NCBI GenBank assembly: GCA_964541485.1
Contig: CAZIQL010000005.1
Location: 1 to 64,000 of the forward strand
Origin: SIG299 sp964541485
GTDB lineage: Bacteria; Bacillota; Clostridia; Lachnospirales; Lachnospiraceae
Direction: 5' to 3'
DNA: 64,000 nucleotides
The translations under genes were made by a program, and so were the position numbers. The notes under the pieces were generated by a model that had not been told where the DNA came from, did not search any database, and worked only from the letters and a program-made list of their open reading frames with translations. This document shows, one piece after another, positions 26,355 through 35,232 of the stretch (within the stretch, counting starts at the first letter, position 1; the number at the start of each line of letters is the position of its first letter).

Positions 26355-26379
26355 AAAATGTGACGTTTTACGAAAAATT
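26355..26379 (+). repeat. 25-bp direct repeat, copy 1
   Basis: The sequence AAAATGTGACG...ACGAAAAATT lies just ahead of the ribosome site of the GH5 gene and recurs exactly at 27602-27626 ahead of the esterase gene. It is a candidate shared control element. Confidence 0.7.
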
Positions 26380-26400
26380 AACCGGAAGAAAGGTTGGACG

Positions 26401-27603
26401 ATGAACAGAAACAGAAAATGGTCAGTCCTGCTATTATTGGTGTTATTATTGGCAGGCTGTGGCGATAGAACCGGCAACATAGGTGAGACAGAAGGAACGG
26501 GAATACCGGCGGAAACGATAACGCCGGCACCGACAGAGGAGGAACTGGATATGATCGAAAGAATGAGTCAGTTAACAGCAATGGAAGTAGTATCACAGAT
26601 GAAAATCGGCTGGAATCTTGGTAATACAATGGATTCCACAAATTCCACTGCATTTAAAACGGCAAAGCCATCTGTGTGGGAAACGGCATGGGGAAATCCG
26701 GTGACAAGTGAAGAGCTGATTGATACGATTATCAATCAGGGATTTAATGTAATTCGTATTCCGGTCAGCTGGGTAGACCACATCATGCCGGGTGGTGAAT
26801 ACGAAATTGAAGAAAAATGGATGAACCGTGTGCAGGAAATTGTAGATTATGCGTATTCCAGAGGTGCCTATGTGATTTTAAATACACATCATGAGGGTTG
26901 GTATGACCCATATTATGAGAATGAAGAGGATGCGGCAAGAATTCTGCGCGGAGTATGGACGAACATTGCAGAACGGTTCAAAGATTATGATGAGCATCTG
27001 ATTTTTGAAGGAATGAATGAGCCGAGAAAGAGAAACACATCTCTGGAATGGAACGGCGGAGATAAAGAAGGCTGGGAAGTGGTAAATAACTTAAACAAGG
27101 TATTTATCGAGACCGTACGCAGTACCGGTGGTGCAAACGAACACCGTATGCTGATGATTCCGGGCTATGCAGCGAACTGTACGGTCGGAATTAAGCATCT
27201 GGAAGTACCGGAGGGAGATAACAAGCTCATTGTTTCCGTGCACGCGTACGAACCATACAACTTTGCACTGAATACGGCAGGCACGGGGCTTTGGAACAAT
27301 GACACCGCAGCGATTGATTCGCTTGCAAAGAACTTGACCACACTGTTTCTTGATAAAGGAATTCCGGTAATTATCGGCGAAATGGGTGCCATGTATAAAC
27401 CGGTGCAAGGCAATGAAGAATCCCGTGCGGAATGGGCAGAATATTACATCAGCAAAATGGCAGAAATCGGTGTGCCTTGTGTCTGGTGGGATAACGGTGC
27501 TTTTGAAGGAGACGGCGAACTGTTCGGGTTGATTGACAGAGAAACGCTGGAGTGGAAGTACCCGCTTGTGGTGGAAGGACTTTTTAAGGGGCTTGAGAAG
27601 TAA
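26401..27603 (+). CDS. GH5 (subfamily 4-like) endoglycanase lipoprotein
   Basis: 400 aa surface enzyme. The lipobox LLAGC places the cysteine at C20. The catalytic barrel (residues 65-395) contains KIGWNLGNTMD, ILNTHHEGW, IFEGMNEPR with acid/base E207, SVHAYEPYNFAL, and VIIGEMGAM with nucleophile E327. These fit GH5_4, whose members cut glucans, xyloglucan or glucomannan. In this locus glucomannan is the likeliest target. No binding module is attached. It has its own leader with the 25-bp repeat and is separated from the upstream operon by a terminator. Confidence 0.88.
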   Translation: MNRNRKWSVLLLLVLLLAGCGDRTGNIGETEGTGIPAETITPAPTEEELDMIERMSQLTAMEVVSQMKIGWNLGNTMDSTNSTAFKTAKPSVWETAWGNPVTSEELIDTIINQGFNVIRIPVSWVDHIMPGGEYEIEEKWMNRVQEIVDYAYSRGAYVILNTHHEGWYDPYYENEEDAARILRGVWTNIAERFKDYDEHLIFEGMNEPRKRNTSLEWNGGDKEGWEVVNNLNKVFIETVRSTGGANEHRMLMIPGYAANCTVGIKHLEVPEGDNKLIVSVHAYEPYNFALNTAGTGLWNNDTAAIDSLAKNLTTLFLDKGIPVIIGEMGAMYKPVQGNEESRAEWAEYYISKMAEIGVPCVWWDNGAFEGDGELFGLIDRETLEWKYPLVVEGLFKGLEK

Positions 27604-27626
27604 AATGTGACGTTTTACGAAAAATT
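27602..27626 (+). repeat. 25-bp direct repeat, copy 2
   Basis: Exact copy of 26355-26379. It overlaps the last base of the GH5 stop region and ends 25 bases before the start of the esterase gene. Confidence 0.7.
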
Positions 27627-27651
27627 TGACAGAAAAAAGGAGAACTTTTTT

Positions 27652-28785
27652 ATGCACAGAGTCGATTTCGAAGCCGGAATGGCATTTCACGGAAATACAG
27701 AACGTATACAGAAAGTGTTAAAAAAAGCAGAAGCGGGGGGAAAGGTGACTCTTGCCTATCTTGGAGGCTCTATCACACAGGGGTCATTATCATCAACACC
27801 GGAGACCTGTTATGCGGCAATGACGACAAAATGGTGGAAGGAACAGTATCCGCAGACAGAGATTGTGTATATCAATGCAGGAATCGGCGGAACGCCGTCC
27901 CAGTTTGGTGTGGCAAGGGCAGAGCAGGATGTTCTTTCCTATGAACCGGATTTCGTCATTGTGGAATTCAGCGTGAATGACGATAACAGTCTGTTTTACC
28001 GTGAAACTTATGAAGGGCTGGTGCGTAAACTATATACTTCTGCGACGAACCCGGCAGTGCTTTTGGTACATAATGTGTTTTACCAGACCGGAACAAATGC
28101 GCAGGACCAGCATGAGGTCATCGGAAGATATTATCAGATTCCGTGTGTCAGCATGAAAACATCGGTGTATCAGGCGGTGGCAGAAGGAAAAATTCCGGTA
28201 AGGGAAATTACACCGGATGATTTGCATCCAAACGATGCAGGGCACGCCATGCTTTCCTGTTTGATTACATATTTTTTGGAAAAGGTGCAGAAGGAAGCAG
28301 ATGCGTCTGTGGCGGGCGGTGGATTTTTGGTTGAGAGAGAAGCAGAAACGCTTCCGGCACCGATTACCGAAAATGCATATGAGCATTCGGTTCGGTATCA
28401 GGGCTATAATTCGGAACCGATGCTTCACGGGTTTGTAAAAGATACAGAAGAGCAGGCACACATTACGGATATTTTTAAACGCGGATTTGTCGGGACAAAG
28501 ACCGGAGACGCTATCTGTTTTAACGTGCCGGGAAGCGGTGTTGCTGTGCAGTACAGAAAATCTGTAAAGCACCCTGCCTGTGTGGCAAAGGCTGTGCTTG
28601 ATGGTGATGAGGAGCATGCGGTGATGTTGGATGGAAACTTTGAGGAAACCTGGGGTGACTGTCTTTATATTACGACGCTTCTTATGCATGGGGAAGACAA
28701 AGAGCACACATTGGAAATTACGATTACCGACGGCGGAGAGGACAAGGTGCCGTTTTATCTTGTCTCTGTCATCGGAAGCAGATAA
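27652..28785 (+). CDS. CE17-type SGNH acetyl-mannan esterase
   Basis: 377 aa without signal peptide, so cytoplasmic. The SGNH fold occupies residues 1-215: YLGGSITQGS gives nucleophile S40, FSVNDDN is block III, and DDLHPND gives the D189/H192 pair. A C-terminal beta-sandwich (about 220-377) corresponds to the CBM35-like domain of R. intestinalis CE17, which removes 2-O-acetyl groups from mannooligosaccharides. AAGGAG sets the start at 27652 rather than 27607. The adjacent GH1-CE2 fusion supplies a second esterase, so the pair probably acts together on imported acetylated oligosaccharides. Confidence 0.85.
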   Translation: MHRVDFEAGMAFHGNTERIQKVLKKAEAGGKVTLAYLGGSITQGSLSSTPETCYAAMTTKWWKEQYPQTEIVYINAGIGGTPSQFGVARAEQDVLSYEPDFVIVEFSVNDDNSLFYRETYEGLVRKLYTSATNPAVLLVHNVFYQTGTNAQDQHEVIGRYYQIPCVSMKTSVYQAVAEGKIPVREITPDDLHPNDAGHAMLSCLITYFLEKVQKEADASVAGGGFLVEREAETLPAPITENAYEHSVRYQGYNSEPMLHGFVKDTEEQAHITDIFKRGFVGTKTGDAICFNVPGSGVAVQYRKSVKHPACVAKAVLDGDEEHAVMLDGNFEETWGDCLYITTLLMHGEDKEHTLEITITDGGEDKVPFYLVSVIGSR

Positions 28786-28809
28786 CTTTCATAAAAGGAG
28801 AAAGCAGAA

Positions 28810-31230
28810 ATGTTTCGAGAGGATTTTGTATGGGGCGTTGCCTCAAGTGCTTATCAGGTAGAGGGAAGAAACCGTGATTTTGGCAGCGGAAAGATTATTT
28901 GGGACACCTTCACGGAAGCAGGACGGATTGCGGATGGTCATACGGCAGAAGAAGGACCGGACCATATTGACCATTACAAAGAAGATTTTGCTCTGATGAA
29001 GGAGCTTGGTGTGAAGGCATACCGGTTTTCGATTAATTGGGCAAGAATTCTTCCAAATGGCGTCGGGGAAGTGAATCAGGAAGCAGTACAGCTTTACCGC
29101 GACATGATTTTGGAAATGAAGAAGAACGGCATTACACCGTATCTTACGATGTACCATTGGGAGTTTCCGCAGGCACTGGAGGATCGAGGCGGATGGCTGA
29201 AGGAAGAGGTTATTGAGTGGTTTGGTGAGTATGCAAGGGTAGTGGCAGAGAACTTTTCTGACATCTGCGAATATTTTATTACCTTAAACGAGCCGCAGTG
29301 TTTTGTAGGGCTCGGACATTTGTCCGGGGTACACGCACCGGGCGTAAGATTGCCGTACAAGGATGTGTTTCAGATTGCGCACAATGCACTCCGCGCGCAT
29401 GGCTTTGCGGTAAAGCAGTTAAGAAAATATGCGAAGGCTCCGATTCAGGTGGGCTATGCACCGACCTGCGGTGTGGCATATCCGGCAACGGATTCACCGG
29501 AGGATATTGCAGCAGCAAGGGAATACTATTTTACACAGAATAATCCGATGGATAACTGGACCTGGAATGTGGCATGGTTCTCGGACCCGGTATTTTTAGG
29601 ACACTATCCGGAGGATGGATTAAAGAAATATGCAGAATACCTGCCTGTGATTACAAAGGAGGATATGGAGCTCATCTCCCAGCCTCTGGATTTTATGGGA
29701 CAGAATATTTATAACGGTTACATGATTCGCTGTGGAGCAGACGGGAAGCCGGAATATGTAAACCGCCCGGCAGGTCTTCCAAAGACTGCGGCACAGTGGC
29801 CGGTGACACCGGAATGCTTATATTGGGGACTGAAGTTTTTATATGAGCGGTATCAGTTGCCGATTTACATAACCGAGAACGGAATGTCCTGCCATGACAA
29901 TATTGCAAGAGACGGGAAAGTACATGACGAAGACCGAATTACGTTCCTTGACCAATATCTGTCTGCGGTGCAGAAGGCTGTGGATGAGGGAGCGGATGTC
30001 CGTGGATATTTCCTTTGGACATTCCTTGATAATTTTGAGTGGGATAAGGGCTATAACGAGAGGTTTGGCATTGTCCATGTGGATTTCCGGACGAAGAAAC
30101 GGATTCCGAAGGATTCAGCGTACTGGTACAAAGAAGTTATGGAGACCAATGGAAGAAGCTTATCCATCAATCAGGGAAAATACTGCCATGTGGCACCGGA
30201 CCATGAGAAATTACAGTACATGGGACGAATTGACTTTGATAAATGGGGCGGACCGGAGTTTGTCTTCCCTTGTACCTATGTAAAGATTAAGTTTAAGGGT
30301 ACGGACTGCCGCGTGGCATTGACCAATACAAAATCCTGCTGGAACAACTATATGGGTTATATCCTGGACGGTGTACAAAAGAAGTTCCAACTGAAGGATG
30401 AATGGGGCAAGGAGGAATATGTTCTTGCCGAAGGGGTAGAAGACACCGAGCATGAGCTGATGTTATTTAAGCGCATGGATTCCTGTCATACGGTACAGTT
30501 CCATGGATTTTATTTCAACGAAGGTGCAGAAATTTTAGACCTTCCGCCGCTTCCGGAGCGTAAAATCGAAGTATACGGAGATTCGGTTTCTGCGGGTGAA
30601 GTCAGCGAGGCAGTGGGGTATGAAGGACAGCCGGACCCTCAGCATAGCGGAGAGTTTTCTAACAGCTGGTATTCCTATTCCTGGATGACGGCAAGAAAGT
30701 TAAATGCGCAGATTCATGATATTGCACAGGGCGGGGTTTCGCTCCTTGACGACACCGGTTGGTTTGCCGGTCCTGTCTGCAAAGGAATGCTCTCGATGTA
30801 TGACAAGGTGGAGTATCATCCGGACCTTGGCGTGCAGAAGCGCTGGGATTTCAGTAAATATACACCGGAGGTTGTCGTGGTTGCCATCGGTCAGAACGAT
30901 GCGCATCCGGAAAATTATATGGCAGAGGACTATGACGGGGAAAAGGCCGTATACTGGCGTATGGCGTACAAGGATTTCATCGGAAAGCTTCGTGTGCGTT
31001 ATCCAAAGGCACACATCATCCTGGCAACAACCATCTTAAATCATGACGCTTCGTGGGACAGAGCAATTGACGAAGTGTGTCAGAAGCTGAGAGTGACGGA
31101 TGATAAGGTCCATCATTTCCTCTACAGTAACAATGGCTGCGGTACGCATGGTCACATCCGTATTTCTGAGGCAGAGAAAATGTCGGAGGAACTGGCAGCA
31201 TTTATTGAAGTAAACAAAATGTTTGAATAA
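28810..31230 (+). CDS. GH1 beta-glycosidase fused to CE2 acetylesterase
   Basis: 806 aa, no signal peptide. Residues 1-445 form a full GH1 barrel: TLNEPQ with acid/base E161, YITENGMS with nucleophile E356, and FLWTFLDNFEWDKGYNERFG. Residues 455-806 form a CE2 unit: a beta-sandwich (to about 585), then an SGNH domain with VYGDSVSAGE (S592), VVAIGQNDA and GTHGH (likely H780). The GH1 half would release glucose or mannose from oligosaccharide ends, and the CE2 half would remove 3-, 4- or 6-O-acetyl groups. In R. intestinalis these are, to my knowledge, separate proteins. The reading frame is continuous. Confidence 0.9.
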   Translation: MFREDFVWGVASSAYQVEGRNRDFGSGKIIWDTFTEAGRIADGHTAEEGPDHIDHYKEDFALMKELGVKAYRFSINWARILPNGVGEVNQEAVQLYRDMILEMKKNGITPYLTMYHWEFPQALEDRGGWLKEEVIEWFGEYARVVAENFSDICEYFITLNEPQCFVGLGHLSGVHAPGVRLPYKDVFQIAHNALRAHGFAVKQLRKYAKAPIQVGYAPTCGVAYPATDSPEDIAAAREYYFTQNNPMDNWTWNVAWFSDPVFLGHYPEDGLKKYAEYLPVITKEDMELISQPLDFMGQNIYNGYMIRCGADGKPEYVNRPAGLPKTAAQWPVTPECLYWGLKFLYERYQLPIYITENGMSCHDNIARDGKVHDEDRITFLDQYLSAVQKAVDEGADVRGYFLWTFLDNFEWDKGYNERFGIVHVDFRTKKRIPKDSAYWYKEVMETNGRSLSINQGKYCHVAPDHEKLQYMGRIDFDKWGGPEFVFPCTYVKIKFKGTDCRVALTNTKSCWNNYMGYILDGVQKKFQLKDEWGKEEYVLAEGVEDTEHELMLFKRMDSCHTVQFHGFYFNEGAEILDLPPLPERKIEVYGDSVSAGEVSEAVGYEGQPDPQHSGEFSNSWYSYSWMTARKLNAQIHDIAQGGVSLLDDTGWFAGPVCKGMLSMYDKVEYHPDLGVQKRWDFSKYTPEVVVVAIGQNDAHPENYMAEDYDGEKAVYWRMAYKDFIGKLRVRYPKAHIILATTILNHDASWDRAIDEVCQKLRVTDDKVHHFLYSNNGCGTHGHIRISEAEKMSEELAAFIEVNKMFE

Positions 31231-31241
31231 TCAGAAAATTA

Positions 31242-31290
31242 AAAGAGCAAGAGCGATTTTTTATGACAAAATTCGTTCTTGCTCTTTACT
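31242..31290. terminator. Terminator after the mannan locus
   Basis: AAAGAGCAAGAGCGA (from 31242) pairs with TCGTTCTTGCTCTTT (ending 31287) around an A/T-rich loop. The stem is about 14 pairs. The tail is short in T, but the position between two operons supports termination. Confidence 0.65.
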
Positions 31291-31314
31291 CTTGTAGGGC
31301 TTTTGTAGTAAAAT
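31285..31314 (+). promoter_or_regulatory. Possible promoter of the signalling operon
   Basis: TTTACT (31285-31290), an 18-base spacer and TAAAAT (31309-31314), about 48 bases before the response-regulator start. The -35 is weak. Confidence 0.35.
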
Positions 31315-31361
31315 GAACAAAGAACTATGTCTTTATATTTGGAATACAAGGTGGGTTACAT

Positions 31362-32444
31362 ATGGAACAGATTATTTTAGTAGTAGATGACGACAGAACA
31401 AATTTGATGTATGCACAGAGGATTCTGGGCGGGGAATACCGCGTGGCAGCAGCCAATTCCGGAGCGGCAGCGTTCCGCTATCTGGAGAACCATCGCCCGG
31501 ATTTGATTCTTTTGGATTTAAATATGCCGGAGATGGATGGGATTGAAGCAATCGAACGGCTGAAACAGACGGAGGAATATAAGTCGATACCGGTTATTTT
31601 CCTGACGGCAGACCGTTCGGCTGAAACCGAGACCAGATGCTTTCAGGCGGGAGCAGTTGACTTTGTGGGAAAGCCGTTTGCACCGGAGGTATTACGGAGC
31701 CGTGTACATAAAACAATGGAACTGGAAGGATATCGGAACCGCCTGGAAAATATGGTAGAGGAGCAGGCAGAGATTATTACAAGCAGAACGAGACGCCTGG
31801 AAGAAATTCAGGAAGCCGTGATTGTCGGAATGGCAAATCTGATCGAGAGCCGCGACGGCTCTACCGGAAAGCATGTAAAGAATACACAGACATATGTATA
31901 TATGTTAGCACAGGAACTGAAAAGCAGAGGTCTGTTTCCGGAAACCATTGACGAACCATTTATCCAGATGATCCGGAAGGCAGCACCGCTTCATGATGTA
32001 GGCAAAATTAAGGTGCCTGACAGTATTTTGCAAAAGCCGGCCAGACTGACACCGGATGAGCGTATCGAGATGCAGAAGCATACGATTTACAGCCGGGAAA
32101 TTATCCGGAGCATTATCAGTGATGTGGAGGAACCGGAGTACGTAAAAATGATTGAGGACATTGCCATGTATCACCATGAGTTCTGGAACGGGGAAGGTTA
32201 TCCGATGGGACTTCAGGGAGAGGAGATTCCGTTGGCGGCACGTATTATGGCGTTGGCGGATGTGTTTGATGCTTTGGCGGAGGAGCGGTGCTATAAACCA
32301 GCCATCCGTCCGATAGAACGTGTTATGGGAATCATTGAAGAAGGAAAAGGAACGCAGTTTGACCCGGTGCTGGCAGACGTATTTCTTTCCATGCAAAGTG
32401 ATTTGGAACAGTACCTGGTAAGGAGGGATGAGAATGGAGGCTAG
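31362..32444 (+). CDS. Response regulator with HD-GYP domain (probable c-di-GMP phosphodiesterase)
   Basis: 360 aa cytoplasmic protein. Residues 1-120 are a receiver with VVDDD near the N-terminus and phospho-acceptor Asp in LILLDLNMPEMDG. A coiled linker (125-155) leads to an HD-GYP domain: LHDVGKIKVPDSIL, MYHHEFWNGEGYPMGL and ADVFDAL. All metal-binding residues and the GYP triplet appear intact, so c-di-GMP hydrolysis is likely. The next gene starts before this one ends, giving a three-gene operon with two hybrid kinases that are its natural partners. Confidence 0.92.
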   Translation: MEQIILVVDDDRTNLMYAQRILGGEYRVAAANSGAAAFRYLENHRPDLILLDLNMPEMDGIEAIERLKQTEEYKSIPVIFLTADRSAETETRCFQAGAVDFVGKPFAPEVLRSRVHKTMELEGYRNRLENMVEEQAEIITSRTRRLEEIQEAVIVGMANLIESRDGSTGKHVKNTQTYVYMLAQELKSRGLFPETIDEPFIQMIRKAAPLHDVGKIKVPDSILQKPARLTPDERIEMQKHTIYSREIIRSIISDVEEPEYVKMIEDIAMYHHEFWNGEGYPMGLQGEEIPLAARIMALADVFDALAEERCYKPAIRPIERVMGIIEEGKGTQFDPVLADVFLSMQSDLEQYLVRRDENGG

Positions 32445-35211
32445 AAAGAAAAAACAGATTGCAACAATTGAGCGCAACATTCTTTTGAGCTTTACTGCAT
32501 TTGCTTCCTTTGTTTTTATCATGGCGCCGATGTTCTGCGATGACTTATGGGTGTACCTGGTTGTGATTGTTGCGGCAATTATTCCGTGGGTGGCACACAT
32601 CAGGCGGTATCGGGACTTTCGCTACCGTGCGTTGCTGACTTCGGGTATGATGCTGTTGTGTCTTGCGATTCATGGTATGTATGTATCCAGCTTTTCTGTT
32701 GTTGCGCCGACGTTTTCGGCACTTGTCATCCTGCTTGCCACTTATGGAGTAAAGGAAGTGGTGTATCAGGAGTTGGGCTTTTGTATTTATATTCTTCTTT
32801 ATCATATTTTTTATCTGAAAACAATGCAGTTTGACTCCCTGGATGCAATTCCGCGACAGATTCTGCCGGTGGTGGCAGTGTTTGTGGTGCAGGGTGTGAC
32901 AAATTACCTGGTTCGCTTACGACGTGAGACAGAAGCAGAACTGTGGGAGAAGATTGCAGATCTTGAAAAGGCAGAGCAGAGTAAAAATGATTTTATGGCA
33001 AATGTGTCGCATGAAATCAGAACTCCGTTAAATGCCATCAGTGGCATGAGTGAGATGCTGCTCCAGGAAAAGCTGTCCGTACAGGCAAGGGAAACCGTGT
33101 CAGAAATCCAGAACGCAGGCAGAAGGCTGCAGGCGCTGGTCAGTGACGTGCTGGATTTCTCGGAACTGGAATCGGGCAAGATGTCGTTAGTCGAGGAGCC
33201 TTACAATATTACTTCCACCATTAATGATGTTATTAATATGTGCAGTGCACAAAAAGGAGATAAGCGGATTGAGCTGGTTGTGGACTGTGATGCCAATATT
33301 CCGTCCGCACTTGTGGGGGATGAGCAGAAGCTTCGCCGTATTATCATGAATCTGATGAACAATGCGGTCAAGTTTACCAATGAGGGCTGTATCGTTCTGA
33401 CAGTGGGATACCGGCAGGAGGAATACGGGGTGAATTTAATTATCCGGGTGGCAGACACCGGTATCGGTATTCCGGAAGAAAATCTGGAAAAGATATTTAC
33501 CAGCTTCAATCAGGTGGATACCAGAAAAAACAGGGCAGAGGGCGGAATCGGTCTGGGTCTTGCGATATGCAGTGCTATCATAAAGAAGATGGAAGGTTTT
33601 ATCAATATAAGGAGTACTCCGGGTGAGGGTACAGAGGTTGATGTGGTTGTGCCGCAGAAGGTGCTGGATGAGACACCGATTGTTTCCTTAAACCGTGCTT
33701 CTGATGCTTATGTGGCACTTTACATTAAGATGGAAAAGTACGAATATGTGGCAGTGCGTGAAGCCTACCGGGAGAGTATTTCGCGTATGGCAAGACAGCT
33801 GGTGTCTTCGGTCAGTCGTTGTGTAAACCTCCAGGATTTGAAGCATCAGCTGGAGAAAAAGAGCTTTACCCATATTTTCATCGGCTGGGAAGAATTCTGC
33901 GAAGACAAGAAGTTCTTCGAAGAGTTGTCCATGGAAATCCAGGTCGTACTGATTCTGGAAAGAGATATGGCAGCATACGTCGGCGGCAGAATCCAGTGTA
34001 TCTATAAGCCGTTCTATGTGCTTTCTGTAGCGGCTGTGGTAAACGGAGAAAAAGTATTACAAAGCGGCGACCTTGCATTTGCACACGGAACACGGTTTAT
34101 TGCACCTGAGGCAAAGGTTCTGGTGGTTGATGATAATCTGATGAACTTAAAGGTAGTGGAGGGCCTGCTCCATCCATACCAGATTAAGGTGTATACAGCG
34201 ACCAGCGGCAAGGAAGCACTGAAAAAGATAGAGTCGATGCAGTATGATTTTGTTTTTATGGATCATATGATGCCGGAGATGGATGGTGTGGAGACACTTC
34301 ACAAGATTCGTCAGAAGCCGGGACGGTATTTCTCGGAAGTACCGGTGGTTGCACTGACGGCAAATGCCATCGGCGGCGTCCGGGAGATGTTTTTAGAGGA
34401 AGGTTTCCAGGATTTTATGGCAAAGCCAATCGAGCTTTCTGTGATGGAGCGTATCCTGCGCAGATATCTGCCTGAGAATAAGATTCTTAAGGTAGAGGAT
34501 GTGGAGGCCGGTGCGGGTCCTAGGGAAGATACGGAGCAGGAAGCGGAAAGGAAACCAAAGGCAGAGTGGATAACAACGGAAAAGAAGCCGGAGATGGCGG
34601 ATGAGGAATTCAGTCCGGATAAGGGGATTGCACGTTGCGGTGGTCTGGAATCGGATTATATTGAGATTGCACAGGCGTTTTATAAGGCGGCTCCGGAAAA
34701 TATGGAGCAGATTGACGACTTTTATAAGGGGCAGGATTGGAAGAACTACACAATTCTTGTGCATGCCTTAAAGAGCTCGGCACTTTATATTGGTGCGGCG
34801 CAATTGTCAGAGGCTGCAAAGGCACTGGAGCTTGCGGGAAAGGAAGAAAAGATTTCTTACATCAACGCACATCATGAAGAAATGCTTTCCATGTACCGGA
34901 AACTGCTTGTACGGATGCTTGCGTGTGAACAGCTCGGACTTGTGGAGGAAACACAGAGTAAGCCAAAGGTGGTTCTTACCAATATTGAGATAGAAAAAGA
35001 AGAGTTGTTTGGTATTCTGACAGAGCTGAAGCAGTTGTTTGGTGACTTTGAAACAGAGGGCGTGGAAGAGCGTCTGCAGCAGATGGAGAAGTTCCGATAC
35101 CGTGGCAAGCCGTTGTCGATTCTGGCAGAGAGACTGCGCAGCAAGGTGCAGAACTTTGATTTTATGGGCGCAGAAGAACTGTTACAGACAGCTATGGATG
35201 AATTCCGGTAA
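32434..35211 (+). CDS. Hybrid sensor histidine kinase with receiver and HPt domains
   Basis: 925 aa. Five or six membrane segments (15-160) form a compact sensor with no large outer loop. A coiled coil leads to HisKA (ANVSHEIRTPLNA, H193), then HATPase_c (NLMNNAVKFT, DTGIGIPEENLEKIF, GIGLGLAI). Residues 415-545 look like a degenerate receiver. A true receiver follows (VLVVDDNLMNLKVVE, D610 in MDHMMPEMDG), and then an HPt domain (HALKSSALYIGA, H777). ATG 32428 abuts the AGGAGGG, so 32434 is the start; it overlaps the upstream gene by 11 bases. The HPt histidine could pass phosphate to the HD-GYP regulator. Confidence 0.92.
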   Translation: MEARKKKQIATIERNILLSFTAFASFVFIMAPMFCDDLWVYLVVIVAAIIPWVAHIRRYRDFRYRALLTSGMMLLCLAIHGMYVSSFSVVAPTFSALVILLATYGVKEVVYQELGFCIYILLYHIFYLKTMQFDSLDAIPRQILPVVAVFVVQGVTNYLVRLRRETEAELWEKIADLEKAEQSKNDFMANVSHEIRTPLNAISGMSEMLLQEKLSVQARETVSEIQNAGRRLQALVSDVLDFSELESGKMSLVEEPYNITSTINDVINMCSAQKGDKRIELVVDCDANIPSALVGDEQKLRRIIMNLMNNAVKFTNEGCIVLTVGYRQEEYGVNLIIRVADTGIGIPEENLEKIFTSFNQVDTRKNRAEGGIGLGLAICSAIIKKMEGFINIRSTPGEGTEVDVVVPQKVLDETPIVSLNRASDAYVALYIKMEKYEYVAVREAYRESISRMARQLVSSVSRCVNLQDLKHQLEKKSFTHIFIGWEEFCEDKKFFEELSMEIQVVLILERDMAAYVGGRIQCIYKPFYVLSVAAVVNGEKVLQSGDLAFAHGTRFIAPEAKVLVVDDNLMNLKVVEGLLHPYQIKVYTATSGKEALKKIESMQYDFVFMDHMMPEMDGVETLHKIRQKPGRYFSEVPVVALTANAIGGVREMFLEEGFQDFMAKPIELSVMERILRRYLPENKILKVEDVEAGAGPREDTEQEAERKPKAEWITTEKKPEMADEEFSPDKGIARCGGLESDYIEIAQAFYKAAPENMEQIDDFYKGQDWKNYTILVHALKSSALYIGAAQLSEAAKALELAGKEEKISYINAHHEEMLSMYRKLLVRMLACEQLGLVEETQSKPKVVLTNIEIEKEELFGILTELKQLFGDFETEGVEERLQQMEKFRYRGKPLSILAERLRSKVQNFDFMGAEELLQTAMDEFR

Positions 35212-35232
35212 GGATGCAGAAGGAGGAAAAGT

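Noticed and set aside
26355..26379. 25-bp repeat considered as a cre site
   Set aside because: Neither strand keeps the central CG at the right distance from the flanking TG and CA, so it does not fit the CcpA consensus.
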